This document shows positions 33,316 to 38,599 of a stretch of 64,000 bases of DNA, in pieces. This DNA is from Sipunculus nudus. Its lineage: Eukaryota; Annelida; Sipuncula; Golfingiida; Sipunculidae. Position numbers and translations under genes: made by a program. Location of the stretch: the NCBI GenBank assembly GCA_026874595.1, contig CM049322.1:32818340-32882339 (forward strand), in the 5' to 3' direction. Below the pieces are notes generated by a model, which was not told where the DNA came from, did not search any database, and saw only the letters and a program-made list of their open reading frames with translations. Within the stretch, counting starts at the first letter, position 1. Every line of letters starts with the position of its first letter.

Positions 33316-34528
33316 TGGCCCCTCCTACCTTGATCTCTAGAGTATACTGATTTTATTACACAATACTCCTTCCAACTTTTTATACCTTAGAATAACTTAA
33401 AACTTTCTACACAGAAAAAAAAGCATTTGTACCTCAAACACACTACAGCACATGCACAGTAGAACACAGCTCATTTTTCATAGGTCACAAAGATTATAAA
33501 TCAAAGCATTAACCCTTTGGGACTCTATTGCCACTATAGTTGAGACTGAAAGCTATTAAATTAATATTCATGACTGATAACTTAAAGTGTTGTTTTATCA
33601 TATGGTGTCAAAGGTTGAAATGGTGATTTCCCAAGCTTGATTCAGGTTGATTTAGTTAAATGGACCATAATATTAAAAGAGATTCAAACTCCTACATGCT
33701 ATGAAGGTCTCTGTTTGTAAAAATGGCTTCTGCAAGGAGTATTATAGGATAGTTGTAGAGGTAATTGCTGCATGTCAAAATGATGACTGGATGATTCAGA
33801 AATGGAGATTTTGTTGACATGGTAATAGAATTAGAATAAAAACACAAAATTCTGGTGTAACTTTGATCAAAGGAGTTAAATAAAGAAGGTATTATGCCTC
33901 TATCATATTTGATTTCAATTCAAAAGGAATCAGAAAATGGTCAATATTAGCAAAAACATCATTGTCTCAAAGGGTTCACACTTATTTAAGATTGAGAAAA
34001 TGGTCTGAAAGTAGCAACGAATGGATGAAAATGATAATCTGATGAACAAGGGATGAGTTATTACCAGGTATCATGTTTTCTATGAACAGTACTGCAAAGA
34101 ATTAATATTCCTATAAATTTACATATATCAGAATGGCACCACATGGCAAACTGACAGTACTGAGATTTAAATAAGAGACCTGCACTCCGGCAGAACAATA
34201 CCACCAGCCAGAGTCTGAGACCTCACGCAGGACTTTACTGGTTTAGGGCCAATATTTCCTATCACTTAAACATAAATTTATTCACACTATAACGAATACT
34301 GATATTAGAATTATCTCAAATCAATTATAAAATCAATGATTGGCCAATTTTCAAATTTGACATACCAAGGTCTCGTTTACTGCGGTAGTCGGCCAGCAGG
34401 TCACTGATTTGTAAGGCCACTCGCTGTCGGGCGTTGTAGAAAATGTTCCTCAGCTCTTGATCAACCTTGTGTTGGATCATATTGTCTACTGCCGTCGTGA
34501 TGTCATCCTCAAAGTTAACGAAGAGGGG
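1761..34528 (-). CDS. ARHGEF11/12: RGS-RhoGEF (PDZ-RhoGEF/LARG family), partial gene, 17 exons
   Basis: Guanine-nucleotide exchange factor for RhoA, normally recruited to the plasma membrane by activated G-alpha-12/13 through its RGS-like domain. I read 17 minus-strand exons with GT/AG boundaries and fully compatible phases, about 740 codons: partial RGS-like domain (residues 1-153 of what is present), linker (154-400), DH domain (about 404-615) and PH domain (630 onward). Signature stretches match the human family members: 'DYRSKRDLG' and 'LANLYGD' (RGS-like), 'DVINELFHTERAHVR' and 'QRLTKYPLL' (DH), 'YEGPLTWRI' and 'LLLEDILVLLQKQDDK' (PH). The PDZ domain and the start of the RGS-like domain are missing, so the 5' end lies beyond the first recognised exon, probably beyond the window. 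Vertebrates have several paralogues (ARHGEF1/11/12); this is probably the single invertebrate orthologue. The span given contains introns; exons are listed separately. Confidence 0.95.
2287..2527 (-). CDS. ARHGEF11/12: RGS-RhoGEF exon P: PH domain
   Basis: 80 codons plus one base, phase 0 in, 1 out; acceptor TTTTCCAG, donor GTAGGA. It encodes NLDLSRHRLLYEGPLTWRIH, DLQCLLLEDILVLLQKQDDK and KLQDVLPRNVAT. These match the PH beta strands of PDZ-RhoGEF/LARG, including the hydrophobic patch region that binds active RhoA in a feedback loop in the mammalian proteins. Confidence 0.97.
2685..3754. mobile_element. 1.07-kb TA-flanked inverted-repeat element (MITE-like) with 5S-derived core
   Basis: The left end CCGTATTTATTCCAATTTGG and the right end (read on the other strand) CCGTATTTATTCTAATTTGG match at 19 of 20 positions, and both are directly flanked by TA (2,683-2,684 and 3,755-3,756). 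A TA duplication is typical of Tc1/mariner/pogo-type insertions. There is no transposase frame, so the element is non-autonomous. The interior is locally GC-richer than the intron and contains a 5S rRNA-like block (separate entry). Confidence 0.75.
3075..3170 (+). pseudogene. 5S rRNA-derived sequence
   Basis: Three blocks of animal 5S rRNA are kept at their exact spacing: CCGATCA, 4 nt, AGTTAAG, 13 nt, GGTTAGT, 5 nt, GATGGGTGACCGC. These cover the internal control region (box A to box C) used by TFIIIA and RNA polymerase III. The 5' part (GTGGTGGAACA...) and the 3' stem are degenerate, so this is not a functional 5S gene. It is either a 5S pseudogene or the promoter head of a 5S-derived SINE (SINE3 type) carried inside the surrounding inverted-repeat element. 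Confidence 0.8.
4266..4444 (-). CDS. ARHGEF11/12: RGS-RhoGEF exon O: end of DH domain and DH-PH linker
   Basis: Phase 1 in, 0 out; acceptor CCTTACAG, donor GTTTGA (weak). It encodes FTKLKKALELSKGILTHVNQ, CVQECEMRQKLMYYQQHLDK and then RGIQNSNLASLQEFK. It matches the C-terminal DH helix (C.EIL..VN..V...E...RL..YQ..LD) that runs into the PH domain. Confidence 0.94.
4445..5643. repeat. Intron between exons N and O; short tandem duplication at 5,079-5,125
   Basis: The intron is mostly AT-rich. At 5,079-5,125 about 21-bp units (AAGCTGCATGAACRTGAAA) repeat about 2-3 times. At 4,885-4,897 there is a short (CCTG)n-like run. No exon is seen. Confidence 0.5.
5644..5761 (-). CDS. ARHGEF11/12: RGS-RhoGEF exon N: DH domain, conserved region 3
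   Basis: Phase 0 in, 1 out; acceptor TGTCACAG, donor GTAAGT. It encodes EQASRPECRRLELKDFLPTV followed by MQRLTKYPLLIENLLKYT. The 'QRLTKYPLL' helix is the DH CR3 signature that contacts switch II of the GTPase. The frame is unbroken and the signature is intact, which argues for an active exchange factor. Confidence 0.97.
5762..6227. other. Intron between exons M and N, nothing seen
   Basis: Plain AT-rich intron. Confidence 0.5.
6228..6353 (-). CDS. ARHGEF11/12: RGS-RhoGEF exon M: DH domain, conserved region 2
   Basis: Exactly 42 codons, phase 0 in and out; acceptor TTTGACAG, donor GTATGT. It encodes FDGEAGEKFKIACSTFCQNQ, then SQAFEVLRQRPRKEPKLMNF. FDG, FC and QA.E..R.R.RKE are family-typical positions. 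Confidence 0.95.
6629..6708 (-). CDS. ARHGEF11/12: RGS-RhoGEF exon L: DH domain
   Basis: Phase 1 in, 0 out; acceptor TTTTCAG, donor GTAAGT. It encodes SMNTEMKTRRKESSCIENVG and then DILLER. It matches the DH segment 'NEQMKAVRKRNE...IGDLL'. Confidence 0.93.
7039..7314. mobile_element. 276-bp pogo-like MITE beside DH exon K
   Basis: The element begins CAGTAGGGTGTCGATTATCT, is flanked by TA on both sides (7,037-7,038 and 7,315-7,316) and ends AAGTTTTACTG. CAGTA.GG/GATTATC(T/C)GAA starts with TA duplication are characteristic of pogo/Tigger-derived MITEs. There is no coding capacity. The right end lies 32 bp from the donor side of exon K, inside the intron. Confidence 0.65.
7347..7490 (-). CDS. 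ARHGEF11/12: RGS-RhoGEF exon K: DH domain, conserved region 1
   Basis: Phase 1 in, 1 out; acceptor TTGTTTGCAG, donor GTAAGT. It encodes ELFHTERAHVRNLKVMHKIF, then YIPMLQLRIADDMAHLIFPN and LNELLEMH. The glutamate in 'ELFHTE' is the conserved CR1 residue that contacts switch I of Rho in DH domains. A MITE ends 32 bp from the donor. Confidence 0.96.
7491..9649. repeat. Intron J-K, first part: AT-rich with small simple repeats
   Basis: (TA)n at about 7,687-7,700; (CATATT)n-type hexamer run at 8,503-8,531; a run of 14 G at 9,394-9,407. An 80-codon frame at 7,478-7,720 and a 95-codon frame at 7,960-8,247 look like chance frames without domains. Around 7,770-7,850 is a possible decayed tRNA-like SINE on the minus strand that I could not support. 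Confidence 0.5.
9650..10257 (+). repeat. Dispersed repeat with GGAC-rich 3' end and terminal hairpin
   Basis: The right part has CGGCCGGCCGGCCGGACAGA, then a GGACAAAGGACC tract, then the hairpin GCTCAGATGACT-tac-AGTCAGCTGAGC (10,227-10,253, 12-bp arms with one mismatch) and AAAAAA. I remember this ending (CTATAGCTCA...TGAGCTAAAAA) as abundant in bivalve genomes. The left boundary is uncertain. The end lies only about 50 bp from the donor of exon J. Confidence 0.6.
10309..10487 (-). CDS. ARHGEF11/12: RGS-RhoGEF exon J: linker into start of DH domain
   Basis: Phase 2 in, 1 out; acceptor CTCCACCAG, donor GTTAGT. It begins GPDSPSTSTEAISALSLQ, passes through an acidic stretch (DDSDFEVEQELPSLDS), and ends VLKKLKPKEKKRQDVIN. 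The last residues are the first turn of the DH domain ('RQEVINELF' in the family). The acidic and hydrophobic pre-DH segment corresponds to the activation/inhibitory linker known in PDZ-RhoGEF and LARG. Confidence 0.92.
10818..10898 (-). CDS. ARHGEF11/12: RGS-RhoGEF exon I: RSD/Ser-rich linker
   Basis: Phase 2 in, 2 out; acceptor TGTTACAG, donor GTGAGA. It encodes DVQVDPHVIKTLSGSGSSSN and SSLNNA. It continues the conserved RSRSDVD motif and the Ser-rich run that follows it in human PDZ-RhoGEF. Confidence 0.83.
11389..11796. mobile_element. 408-bp MITE with CGCGA-rich terminal inverted repeats
   Basis: Ends CTGTGGTTG...CAACCACAG are flanked by TA (11,387-11,388 and 11,797-11,798). Inward, both arms carry TCGCGAGG and AATTTCGCGA, so the inverted repeats extend about 50 bp with gaps. 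It has no coding capacity and the structure of a Tc1/mariner-type non-autonomous element. The sequence style matches a family I recall from bivalves. Confidence 0.75.
11799..13427. other. Remainder of intron H-I, no distinct feature
   Basis: AT-rich, with a short (ATC)n tract at about 11,899-11,913. The 94-codon minus frame at 12,092-12,376 has no recognisable domain or splice context. Confidence 0.4.
13428..13511 (-). CDS. ARHGEF11/12: RGS-RhoGEF exon H: GRSESL linker motif
   Basis: Phase 2 in, 2 out; acceptor GATTTCAG, donor GTGTGT. It encodes PSINLGRSESLNRHQKEASK and then KNVRRTR. The motif LGRSESL followed by a basic tract ending in RTRSD (completed in exon I) matches the linker just before the DH region in vertebrate ARHGEF11, where it reads LGRSESL...RSRSD. 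Conservation in an otherwise variable linker suggests a regulatory site. Confidence 0.85.
13512..14900. other. Intron G-H, left part, nothing supported
   Basis: AT-rich with homopolymer A and T runs around 13,780-13,955. The 102-codon minus frame at 13,289-13,597 is mostly read-through of exon H into its flanking introns. Confidence 0.4.
14911..14967 (+). promoter_or_regulatory. Array of four AAGGTCA nuclear-receptor half-sites, 18-bp repeat
   Basis: The extended half-site TCAAGGTCA occurs at 14,923-14,931, 14,941-14,949 and 14,959-14,967, spaced exactly 18 bp, with ACAAGGTCA at 14,911-14,919. TCAAGGTCA is the consensus for monomeric orphan receptors of the NR5A (SF-1/FTZ-F1) and ERR types. 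The units may have arisen simply by tandem duplication, so function is inferred. Confidence 0.5.
14968..16840. repeat. Intron G-H, right part, with (TA)n at 15,719-15,756
   Basis: A perfect (TA)n of about 19 units. Otherwise AT-rich sequence; no exon is seen between it and exon G. Confidence 0.6.
16841..16970 (-). CDS. ARHGEF11/12: RGS-RhoGEF exon G: linker
   Basis: Phase 1 in, 2 out; acceptor CTACCTCCAG, donor GTAGGT. It encodes EQMRQEKKVSTITARFQNDV and then a Ser/Pro-rich segment (TPPRGSSPEP) ending PDTEEK. It is unstructured linker between the RGS-like and DH domains; 'STITARFQNDVI' sits where PDZ-RhoGEF has a short conserved helix ('NIIQHFEN'). Confidence 0.75.
16971..17534. other. Intron F-G, nothing seen
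   Basis: AT-rich intron without recognisable elements. Confidence 0.5.
17535..17681 (-). CDS. ARHGEF11/12: RGS-RhoGEF exon F: linker
   Basis: Phase 1 in, 1 out; acceptor TTACCCAG. It encodes VRDALITIGDKPNKRIPEES and then SFGRSKFHLGP and SCLEREL. The donor I chose (G|GTCAGG) is weak, but it is the phase-1 choice that gives a continuous ...CLERELEQMRQEKK helix into exon G. A second phase-1 donor (CTTG|GTCCTG, 39 bp earlier in transcript order) would shorten the exon by 13 codons. Confidence 0.68.
18538..18583 (-). CDS. Candidate alternative exon or alternative first exon of the RhoGEF gene
   Basis: An open stretch ends at a strong donor (GTTG|GTAAGT). In the frame compatible with exon F it reads VSQTKLQNRPRRQRV. 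The acceptor CCCCCCAAAAAG|GTTTC gives phase 0 in and 1 out, the same as exon D alone or D plus E, so it could replace them. It is not compatible with direct splicing from exon E (stop codon). Going upstream in the same frame, an ATG at 18,614-18,616 is preceded by an in-frame TGA, so the exon could also start a short isoform lacking PDZ and RGS domains. Only RNA evidence can decide; a decoy donor is also possible. Confidence 0.4.
19405..20165 (+). repeat. 31-bp minisatellite, about 24 copies
   Basis: The unit is close to GGTGTACACTGCTGTATCTA + CTTGAGCTCCT (31 bp), with CTGGAGC variants and a degenerate right end. The unit has no stop in several frames and 31 is not a multiple of 3, so three successive units read as one 31-residue peptide period. 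This produces apparent frames such as 19,481-19,690 and 19,891-20,171. They are by-products of the repeat, not genes. Confidence 0.95.
20862..20990 (+). repeat. About 38-bp tandem repeat, 3-4 copies
   Basis: Units close to ATTTAGACTTACACTGTAAT + TCCTTCCAT repeat with small differences. It is intronic, between the 31-bp array and exon E. Confidence 0.8.
21210..21305 (-). CDS. ARHGEF11/12: RGS-RhoGEF exon E: acidic linker
   Basis: Phase 1 in, 1 out, so it can be skipped without a frameshift; acceptor TTCACAG, donor GTAATC (weaker than consensus). It encodes IHEARRQHDEGLLSPSSPIY and then a PTPEEDEDI acidic tail. I see no fold. The SPSSP and TPEE motifs are possible proline-directed phosphorylation sites. 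Confidence 0.72.
   Translation of the reverse strand, partial: YMKPGGNTMKACFLPAPLSTRYGRRQKKTRI
21306..23335. other. Intron D-E, first part, no distinct feature
   Basis: AT-rich. Short direct repeats TTTTATATAAATTT at 21,459-21,492. The 99- and 97-codon minus frames (22,092-22,391; 22,849-23,142) show no domains and no usable splice context. Confidence 0.4.
23340..23600 (+). repeat. About 30-bp tandem repeat with GTCAC-N5-GTGAC dyad
   Basis: Units close to AAAGGGGTGTCACTCAATGT + GACTGTAAAT occur about 7-8 times, decaying rightward to about 23,710. Each intact unit has an interrupted palindrome GTCACTCAATGTGAC. The array could present many copies of one binding site. Confidence 0.85.
23807..23968 (+). 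promoter_or_regulatory. Three CTCF-core-like sites, plus orientation, in an 81-bp duplicated context
   Basis: ACACCAGGTGGTGC (23,807), ACACCAGGGGAAGC (23,876) and ACACCAGAGGGAGC (23,957) resemble the CTCF core CCASYAGRKGGC, each with one or more mismatches. The last two sit in copies of an approximately 81-bp tandem duplication starting AATTATAATTCACCA at 23,856 and 23,937. Confidence 0.4.
24596..24699 (-). promoter_or_regulatory. Three CTCF-core-like sites, minus orientation, within 104 bp
   Basis: On the minus strand CCAGTAGATGGC (24,596-24,607) and CCACCAGGTGGC (24,688-24,699) match the 12-bp core CCASYAGRKGGC completely, and CTACCAGATGGC (24,637-24,648) has one mismatch. Spacings are 41 and 51 bp. 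CTCF is present in most bilaterians, but binding here is inferred only from sequence. Confidence 0.5.
25551..25617 (-). CDS. ARHGEF11/12: RGS-RhoGEF exon D: basic linker
   Basis: Short exon, phase 0 in, 1 out; acceptor TTGCACAG, donor GTAAGT. It encodes AKPKRKSFLDKIRKPSSNSP. The pattern resembles the 'hydrophobic-x-x-I-x-KP-SSS' linker segment that follows the RGS-like domain in PDZ-RhoGEF. It was found because its phases join exon C to exon E. Confidence 0.8.
25618..26025. other. Intron C-D, nothing seen
   Basis: AT-rich, 408 bp. Confidence 0.5.
26026..26212 (-). CDS. ARHGEF11/12: RGS-RhoGEF exon C: end of RGS-like domain
   Basis: Phase 2 in, 0 out; acceptor ACTTCCAG, donor GTAAGT. It reads KEDGFASERNKAMGSALVSY and then a tail rich in Lys and Arg (MIMHRAQKAGKKDK). 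It corresponds to the C-terminal helices of the RGS-like domain and the start of the basic linker. Confidence 0.88.
26213..26772. other. Intron B-C, nothing supported
   Basis: 560 bp. A degenerate TCTCTATTA(C/T) motif (about 18-30 bp spacing) recurs at 26,360-26,470. The plus-strand frame 26,280-26,549 is hydrophobic by composition and not convincing. Confidence 0.4.
26773..26881 (-). CDS. ARHGEF11/12: RGS-RhoGEF exon B: RGS-like domain
   Basis: Phase 1 in, 2 out; acceptor ATTCAG, donor GTAAGT. It encodes G-LANLYGDSEV, an insert rich in polar residues, then an amphipathic helix with EALQYMEKKLSSHLEKL. LANLYGD aligns with the family's GSLYGE segment of the RGS-like domain. Confidence 0.9.
26895..27320. 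repeat. Degenerate (ATC)n / (CACCAT)n tract
   Basis: About 430 bp of imperfect trinucleotide repeat (CATCATCACC type) lying directly on the acceptor side of exon B. Frames on both strands here (for example 26,886-27,194 and 27,096-27,317) are Ile/Thr- or Asp/Met-rich products of the repeat. Confidence 0.9.
28339..28355 (-). promoter_or_regulatory. CTCF-consensus-like site
   Basis: On the minus strand CACCAGTAGGGGGCAGC contains CCAGTAGGGGGCAG, a full match to CCASYAGRKGGCRS. It is the best single match in the window, within the long intron A-B. Confidence 0.5.
29559..29570 (-). promoter_or_regulatory. CTCF-core-like site, near-palindromic
   Basis: GCCACCAGGTGGTG on the minus strand has one mismatch to the 12-bp core. 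Because CCACCAGGTGG is nearly its own complement, it reads as a weaker site on the plus strand too. Confidence 0.35.
29800..30200 (+). repeat. Degenerate tandem repeat, TTTACATGACCACT-type units
   Basis: Variants of TTTTACATGACCACT followed by GCATGGGATCTG recur at roughly 40-60 bp intervals. The array is old and much diverged, and its boundaries are approximate. Confidence 0.45.
30201..32086. other. Intron A-B, right-middle part, nothing supported
   Basis: Moderately GC-rich for this window, especially 30,890-31,260 and 31,380-31,620. Chance frames exist on both strands at 31,391-31,796. I see no domain and no splice-bounded exon. Confidence 0.4.
32087..32137. repeat. Perfect 18-bp inverted repeat (hairpin), CCAAT/ATTGG in arms
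   Basis: Left arm CTCAGCCAATCACAGGCC (32,087-32,104) and right arm GGCCTGTGATTGGCTGAG (32,120-32,137) are exact complements with a 15-nt loop. Each arm holds GCCAATCA, a good CCAAT-box (NF-Y) core, one in each orientation. Confidence 0.9.
33129..33316 (+). repeat. (CT)n-rich tract followed by (CA)n
   Basis: Imperfect (TC)n from about 33,129, pure (CT)n at about 33,257-33,295, then (CA)n to 33,315. The 102-codon frame at 33,042-33,350 is Ser/Leu-rich because of the repeat. Confidence 0.95.
33317..34365. other. Intron A-B, last part, nothing seen
   Basis: AT-rich intron sequence next to exon A. Confidence 0.5.
34366..34528 (-). CDS. ARHGEF11/12: RGS-RhoGEF exon A: middle of RGS-like domain
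   Basis: 54 codons plus one base (phase 0 in, 1 out), with acceptor TTTTCAG and donor GTATGT. It begins PLFVNFEDD and ends LADYRSKRDLG. The last part matches the family's 'DYRSKRTLGLGSLYG' segment, which continues in the next exon. This belongs to the helical RGS-like domain that binds G-alpha-12/13. Since phase 0 enters and no methionine precedes, at least one more coding exon lies to the right. Confidence 0.9.
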
Positions 34529-34569
34529 CTGAAAACAAATGAATAAATCATGAGGAAAACAATTTGTAG

Positions 34570-36391
34570 GTAAAACCAGCCCAGATGAGGAACCTATGCT
34601 TTAGGTATAGCCAGTCCATAGGGAGGTACCTCAGCTGTAGGTGTAACCAGTCTACTGCAGGTACCTCAGCTGTAGGTGTAACCAGTCTACTGCAGGTACC
34701 TCAGCTGTAGGTGTAATCAGTCTACCACAGGTACCTCAGCTGTAGGTGTAACCAGTCTACAGGAGGTACCTAAGCTCTAGATGTAACCAGTCTACCGGAG
34801 TTACCTCAGCTCTGGGTGTAACCAGTCTATAGGAGGTACCTCAGCTGTAGGTGTAACCAGTCTACAGAAGGTACCTCAGCTGTAGGTGTAACCAGTCTAC
34901 AGGAGTTACCTCAGCTCTGGGTGTAACCAGTCTACAGGAGGTACCTCAGCTGTAGGTGTAACCAGTTTTCCTGAGGTACCTCAGCTGTAGGTGTAACCAG
35001 TCTACAGGAGTTACCTCAGCTGTAGGTGTAACCAGTCTACAGGAGGTACCTAAGCTCTAGATGTAACCAGTCTACCGGAGTTACCTCAGCTCTGGGTGTA
35101 ACCAGTCTATAGGAGGTACCTCAGCTGTAGGTGTAACCAGTCTACAGAAGGTACCTCAGCTGTAGGTGTAACCAGTCTACAGGAGTTACCTCAGCTCTGG
35201 GTGTAACCAGTCTATAGGAGGTACCTCAGCTGTAGGTGTAACCAGTCTACAGAAGGTACCTCAGCTGTAGGTGTAACCAGTCTACAGGAGTTACCTCAGC
35301 TCTGGGTGTAACCAGTCTACAGGAGGTACCTCAGCTGTAGGTGTAACCAGTTTTCCTGAGGTACCTCAGCTGTAGGTGTAACCAGTCTACAGGAGTTACC
35401 TCAGCTGTAGGTGTAACCAGTCTACAGGAGGTACCTAAGCTCTAGATGTAACCAGTCTACCGGAGTTACCTCAGCTCTGGGTGTAACCAGTCTATAGGAG
35501 GTACCTCAGCTGTAGGTGTAACCAGTCTACAGAAGGTACCTCAGCTGTAGGTGTAACCAGTCTACAGGAGTTACCTCAGCTCTGGGTGTAACCAGTCTAC
35601 CGGAGGTACCTCAGCTGTAGGTGTAACCAGTTTTCCTGAGGTACCTCAGCTGTAGGTGTAACCAGTCTACAGGAGTTACCTCAGCTGTAGGTGTAACCAG
35701 TCTATAGGAGGTACCTCAGCTGTAGGTGTAACCAGTTTTCCTGAGGTACCTCAGCTGTAGGTGTAACCAGTCTACAGGAGTTACCTCAGCTCTGGGTGTA
35801 ACCAGTCTATAGGAGGTACCTCAGCTGTAGGTGTAACCAGTCTACAGAAGGTACCTCAGCTGTAGGTGTAACCAGTCTACAGGAGGTACCTCAGCTGTAG
35901 GTGTAACCAGTTTTCCTGAGGTACCTCAGCTGTAGGTGTAACCAGTCTACAGGAGTTACCTCAGCTCTGGGTGTAACCAGTCTATAGGAGGTACCTCAGC
36001 TGTAGGTGTAACCAGTCTACAGAAGGTACCTCAGCTCTGGGTGTAACCAGTCTACAGGAGGTACCTCAGCTGTAGGTGTAACCAGTTTTCCTGAGGTACC
36101 TCAGCTGTAGGTGTAACCAGTCTACAGGAGTTACCTCAGCTCTGGGTGTAACCAGTCTATAGGAGGTACCTCAGCTGTAGGTGTAACCAGTCTACAGAAG
36201 GTACCTCAGCTGTAGGTGTAACCAGTCTACAGGAGTTACCTCAGCTCTGGGTGTAACCAGTCTACAGGAGGTACCTCAGCTGTAGGTGTAACCAGTTTTC
36301 CTGAGGTACCTCAGCTGTAGGTGTAACCAGTCTACAGGAGGTACCTCAGCTGTAGGTGTAACCAGTCTACAGGAGTTACCTCAGCTGTAGA
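34570..36391 (+). repeat. 35-bp minisatellite, about 50 copies, with higher-order structure
   Basis: The unit is close to GTACCTCAGCTGTAGGTGTA + ACCAGTCTACAGGAG (35 bp). Recognisable variants (TCTATAGGAGG, TCTACAGAAGG, TTTTCCTGAGG, CTCTGGG, TAAGCTCTAGATG) recur in the same order. The rare TAAGCTCTAGATG unit appears at 34,761, 35,041 and 35,426, offsets of 280 and 385 bp (8 and 11 units), showing recent block duplication. Sequence identity is high. It lies just upstream, in gene sense, of the acceptor of exon A. Confidence 0.97.
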
Positions 36392-36479
36392 AGTAGCCAT
36401 GATATAACTAGCCATAACATAATGCAAACATTTTGAACATGTGTACAAGATATTATATGAATATATGAGAGCCAGTGAG

Positions 36480-36900
36480 CAATTAAACAAAAAAAAGAGA
36501 CAGACAAAAAAGAGTGTGTATACACAGAGATAGAAACAGAGACAAATATATCAAGCGAGAGAGAGAGAGCAGAGAAAAAGACAGAGACAAATAGATATGG
36601 ACAGTGAAATAGAGATAGAGACAGACAAACAGAGAAAGACAATGTAAGAGACAGACAGGCAGAAAGCAGATAGAAAGACATAGATACAGAGAGACAGAGA
36701 GAGCAGACAGATACTTACAGAGAGACAGAATGGAGACAGATAGACACAGACAGAGAGAAAATGTGAAAGAGACAGATGAAGAGAGACAGAGGCAGATACA
36801 GACAGGGAGAAAAAAAAGGACAGTCAGAGAAACAGACAAGAGAGACAGACAGAAATTGTGTCAGACAGATAAAGGCAGAGACATACAGACAGGCATTAAA
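36480..36900 (+). repeat. AGAC/AGAG purine-rich simple repeat
   Basis: About 420 bp of degenerate (AGACAGAG)n. The 101- and 118-codon minus frames (36,376-36,681; 36,483-36,839) and the plus frames here are Ser/Leu- or Arg/Gln-rich translation of the repeat. Confidence 0.95.
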
Positions 36901-38580
36901 ACAACATTTAAGAAAAGTTAAGCAGCGGAGACAAGGGCAAAATATTGTTTCACAAATGAAACTACTTTTGTGATTCCATTTTGATGAATACAGGGGCTAG
37001 GGCATATGAAAGACGACACCAGGGTCATGGGGACAGTAAACCCAAACATAAGCAAATTAAAAGGCATCTGTTAAGGAACAAACTCCCCTCTGACAAACTT
37101 CTGTTATAATTTTCATAATAAAAAAATTTTCTCATTGGGGATGAAAAAATGTTAAAAAATAACAAAATCATAGTTCTGTCAGCTGTATTGTTCCTTTCAT
37201 TATAAGCTTAGCCATATGTTAAACTACTTCAAATTCATTCATGCATATGAAAACACTTTATATATGAATTATGTGAAAGAGAGGACTATGTTAAGATCTG
37301 CAGCCCTAATTTCCTTCACTAGACAAGTAAATACACTCCACATGTTGTCCTTTACGGTGAGCTGAGATCAGAGACAGGTTTGTCATGTGACTGGCTGCAT
37401 TAACCATAAGGTCACTGAACCTGTTAAGAAAAGATTTAATTCTTGTAATACATGACAACAATGCTAAGCTCATACATGGACCTGGAAGTACTTGAGAGTG
37501 CTCATAAAAGCAGGCCAGTTCACAGACAAATCAACCACACCTGATTGACAAATCACACATCTCATTGACAAACCACACATCTCATTCACAAATTACACGG
37601 CTCACTGACAAATCACACAATCTCAAGTTTTTATGTGTGTGGAAAACTAAACAGTAAATAATGTTTTCAACTGGGAAATGGGCCAAGCTTACATAGAATA
37701 TAAAGCAAATAAATTTTCCATTGGCAAATCTCCTATAGGACAATGAAATGCGACGAGAATTGAGCTTGCCTGACCTGAATTATGATTGACCTGGCTTTTC
37801 AAGGTAAAGTTATGTTCAAATTATCAATAAAGCTCTGACAGGAACTACTTGATATTTTACTCTACCATTATGCAAACATTAGTAAGAACTGGAAAGTTCA
37901 CAGCACTGTAAAAGATTGACCAAGAAACACTGATGCCAAGTCTCGACATCCAGTGATGAGGAAAACTTAACAGACCATGCAATTACTGAAGAGGAAACAT
38001 TAAACTTGGAGTCAATTAGACCTACAAGGCCAGGAGGAATGGCCACTTTAATCTTGGCCTGGACAATTACGGTTTAGATCACTTTAGTTACTTAGTCGTA
38101 ACACAGTAAGTGGCTGGGGCCACCTCTGTCCTGTTTCTTCTATCTATAATTGGTATTATTACCTTGTGATCAGGTACGCTAGGCCCACGCAGTTAGAGCA
38201 CAAAGCTAGAACCCGTGCCGTAGGGCTTTAACGATTAAAGGACCAGTTGTGACTGCGGTGGTCGCAGCTTCTCCGTGGTGGACCTAGCCATGCAGTGACG
38301 GGGGATTATGAGGGTAATTAGGGGAGAGAGACACGAAACTTTAGGATTTAATCACAAGGACAGCTAGTGGTTAACTTTACCTCAAGTTACAGTCTTAAAC
38401 TGTCGGCATGGTCAAAGGCAATACTAAAGACAAGGGCTCGTCAGAGTTTGCACTTAGGCTTGCACCCAACACCAAAAACTAGCACATGTACTGCTAACAC
38501 TATCAGCCACTAAATATGCAATAAAAAGTAGAGATCATTTGATAATGGGTACATAAGGGGTTCCTCTTTGGCTAATAGCT
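36901..38580. repeat. Non-coding stretch with a 20-21-bp repeat at 37,530-37,625
   Basis: About five units close to ACAAATCACACATCTCATTG. The rest shows no gene; 38,160-38,300 is GC-balanced but has no frame. Confidence 0.6.
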
Positions 38581-38599
38581 CATCTGATCAATACAGGGG

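Noticed and set aside
36376-36839. Minus-strand 101- and 118-codon Ser/Leu-rich frames resembling membrane proteins
   Set aside because: Direct translation of the AGAC simple repeat; the hydrophobicity is an artefact of CTCT/GTCT codons.
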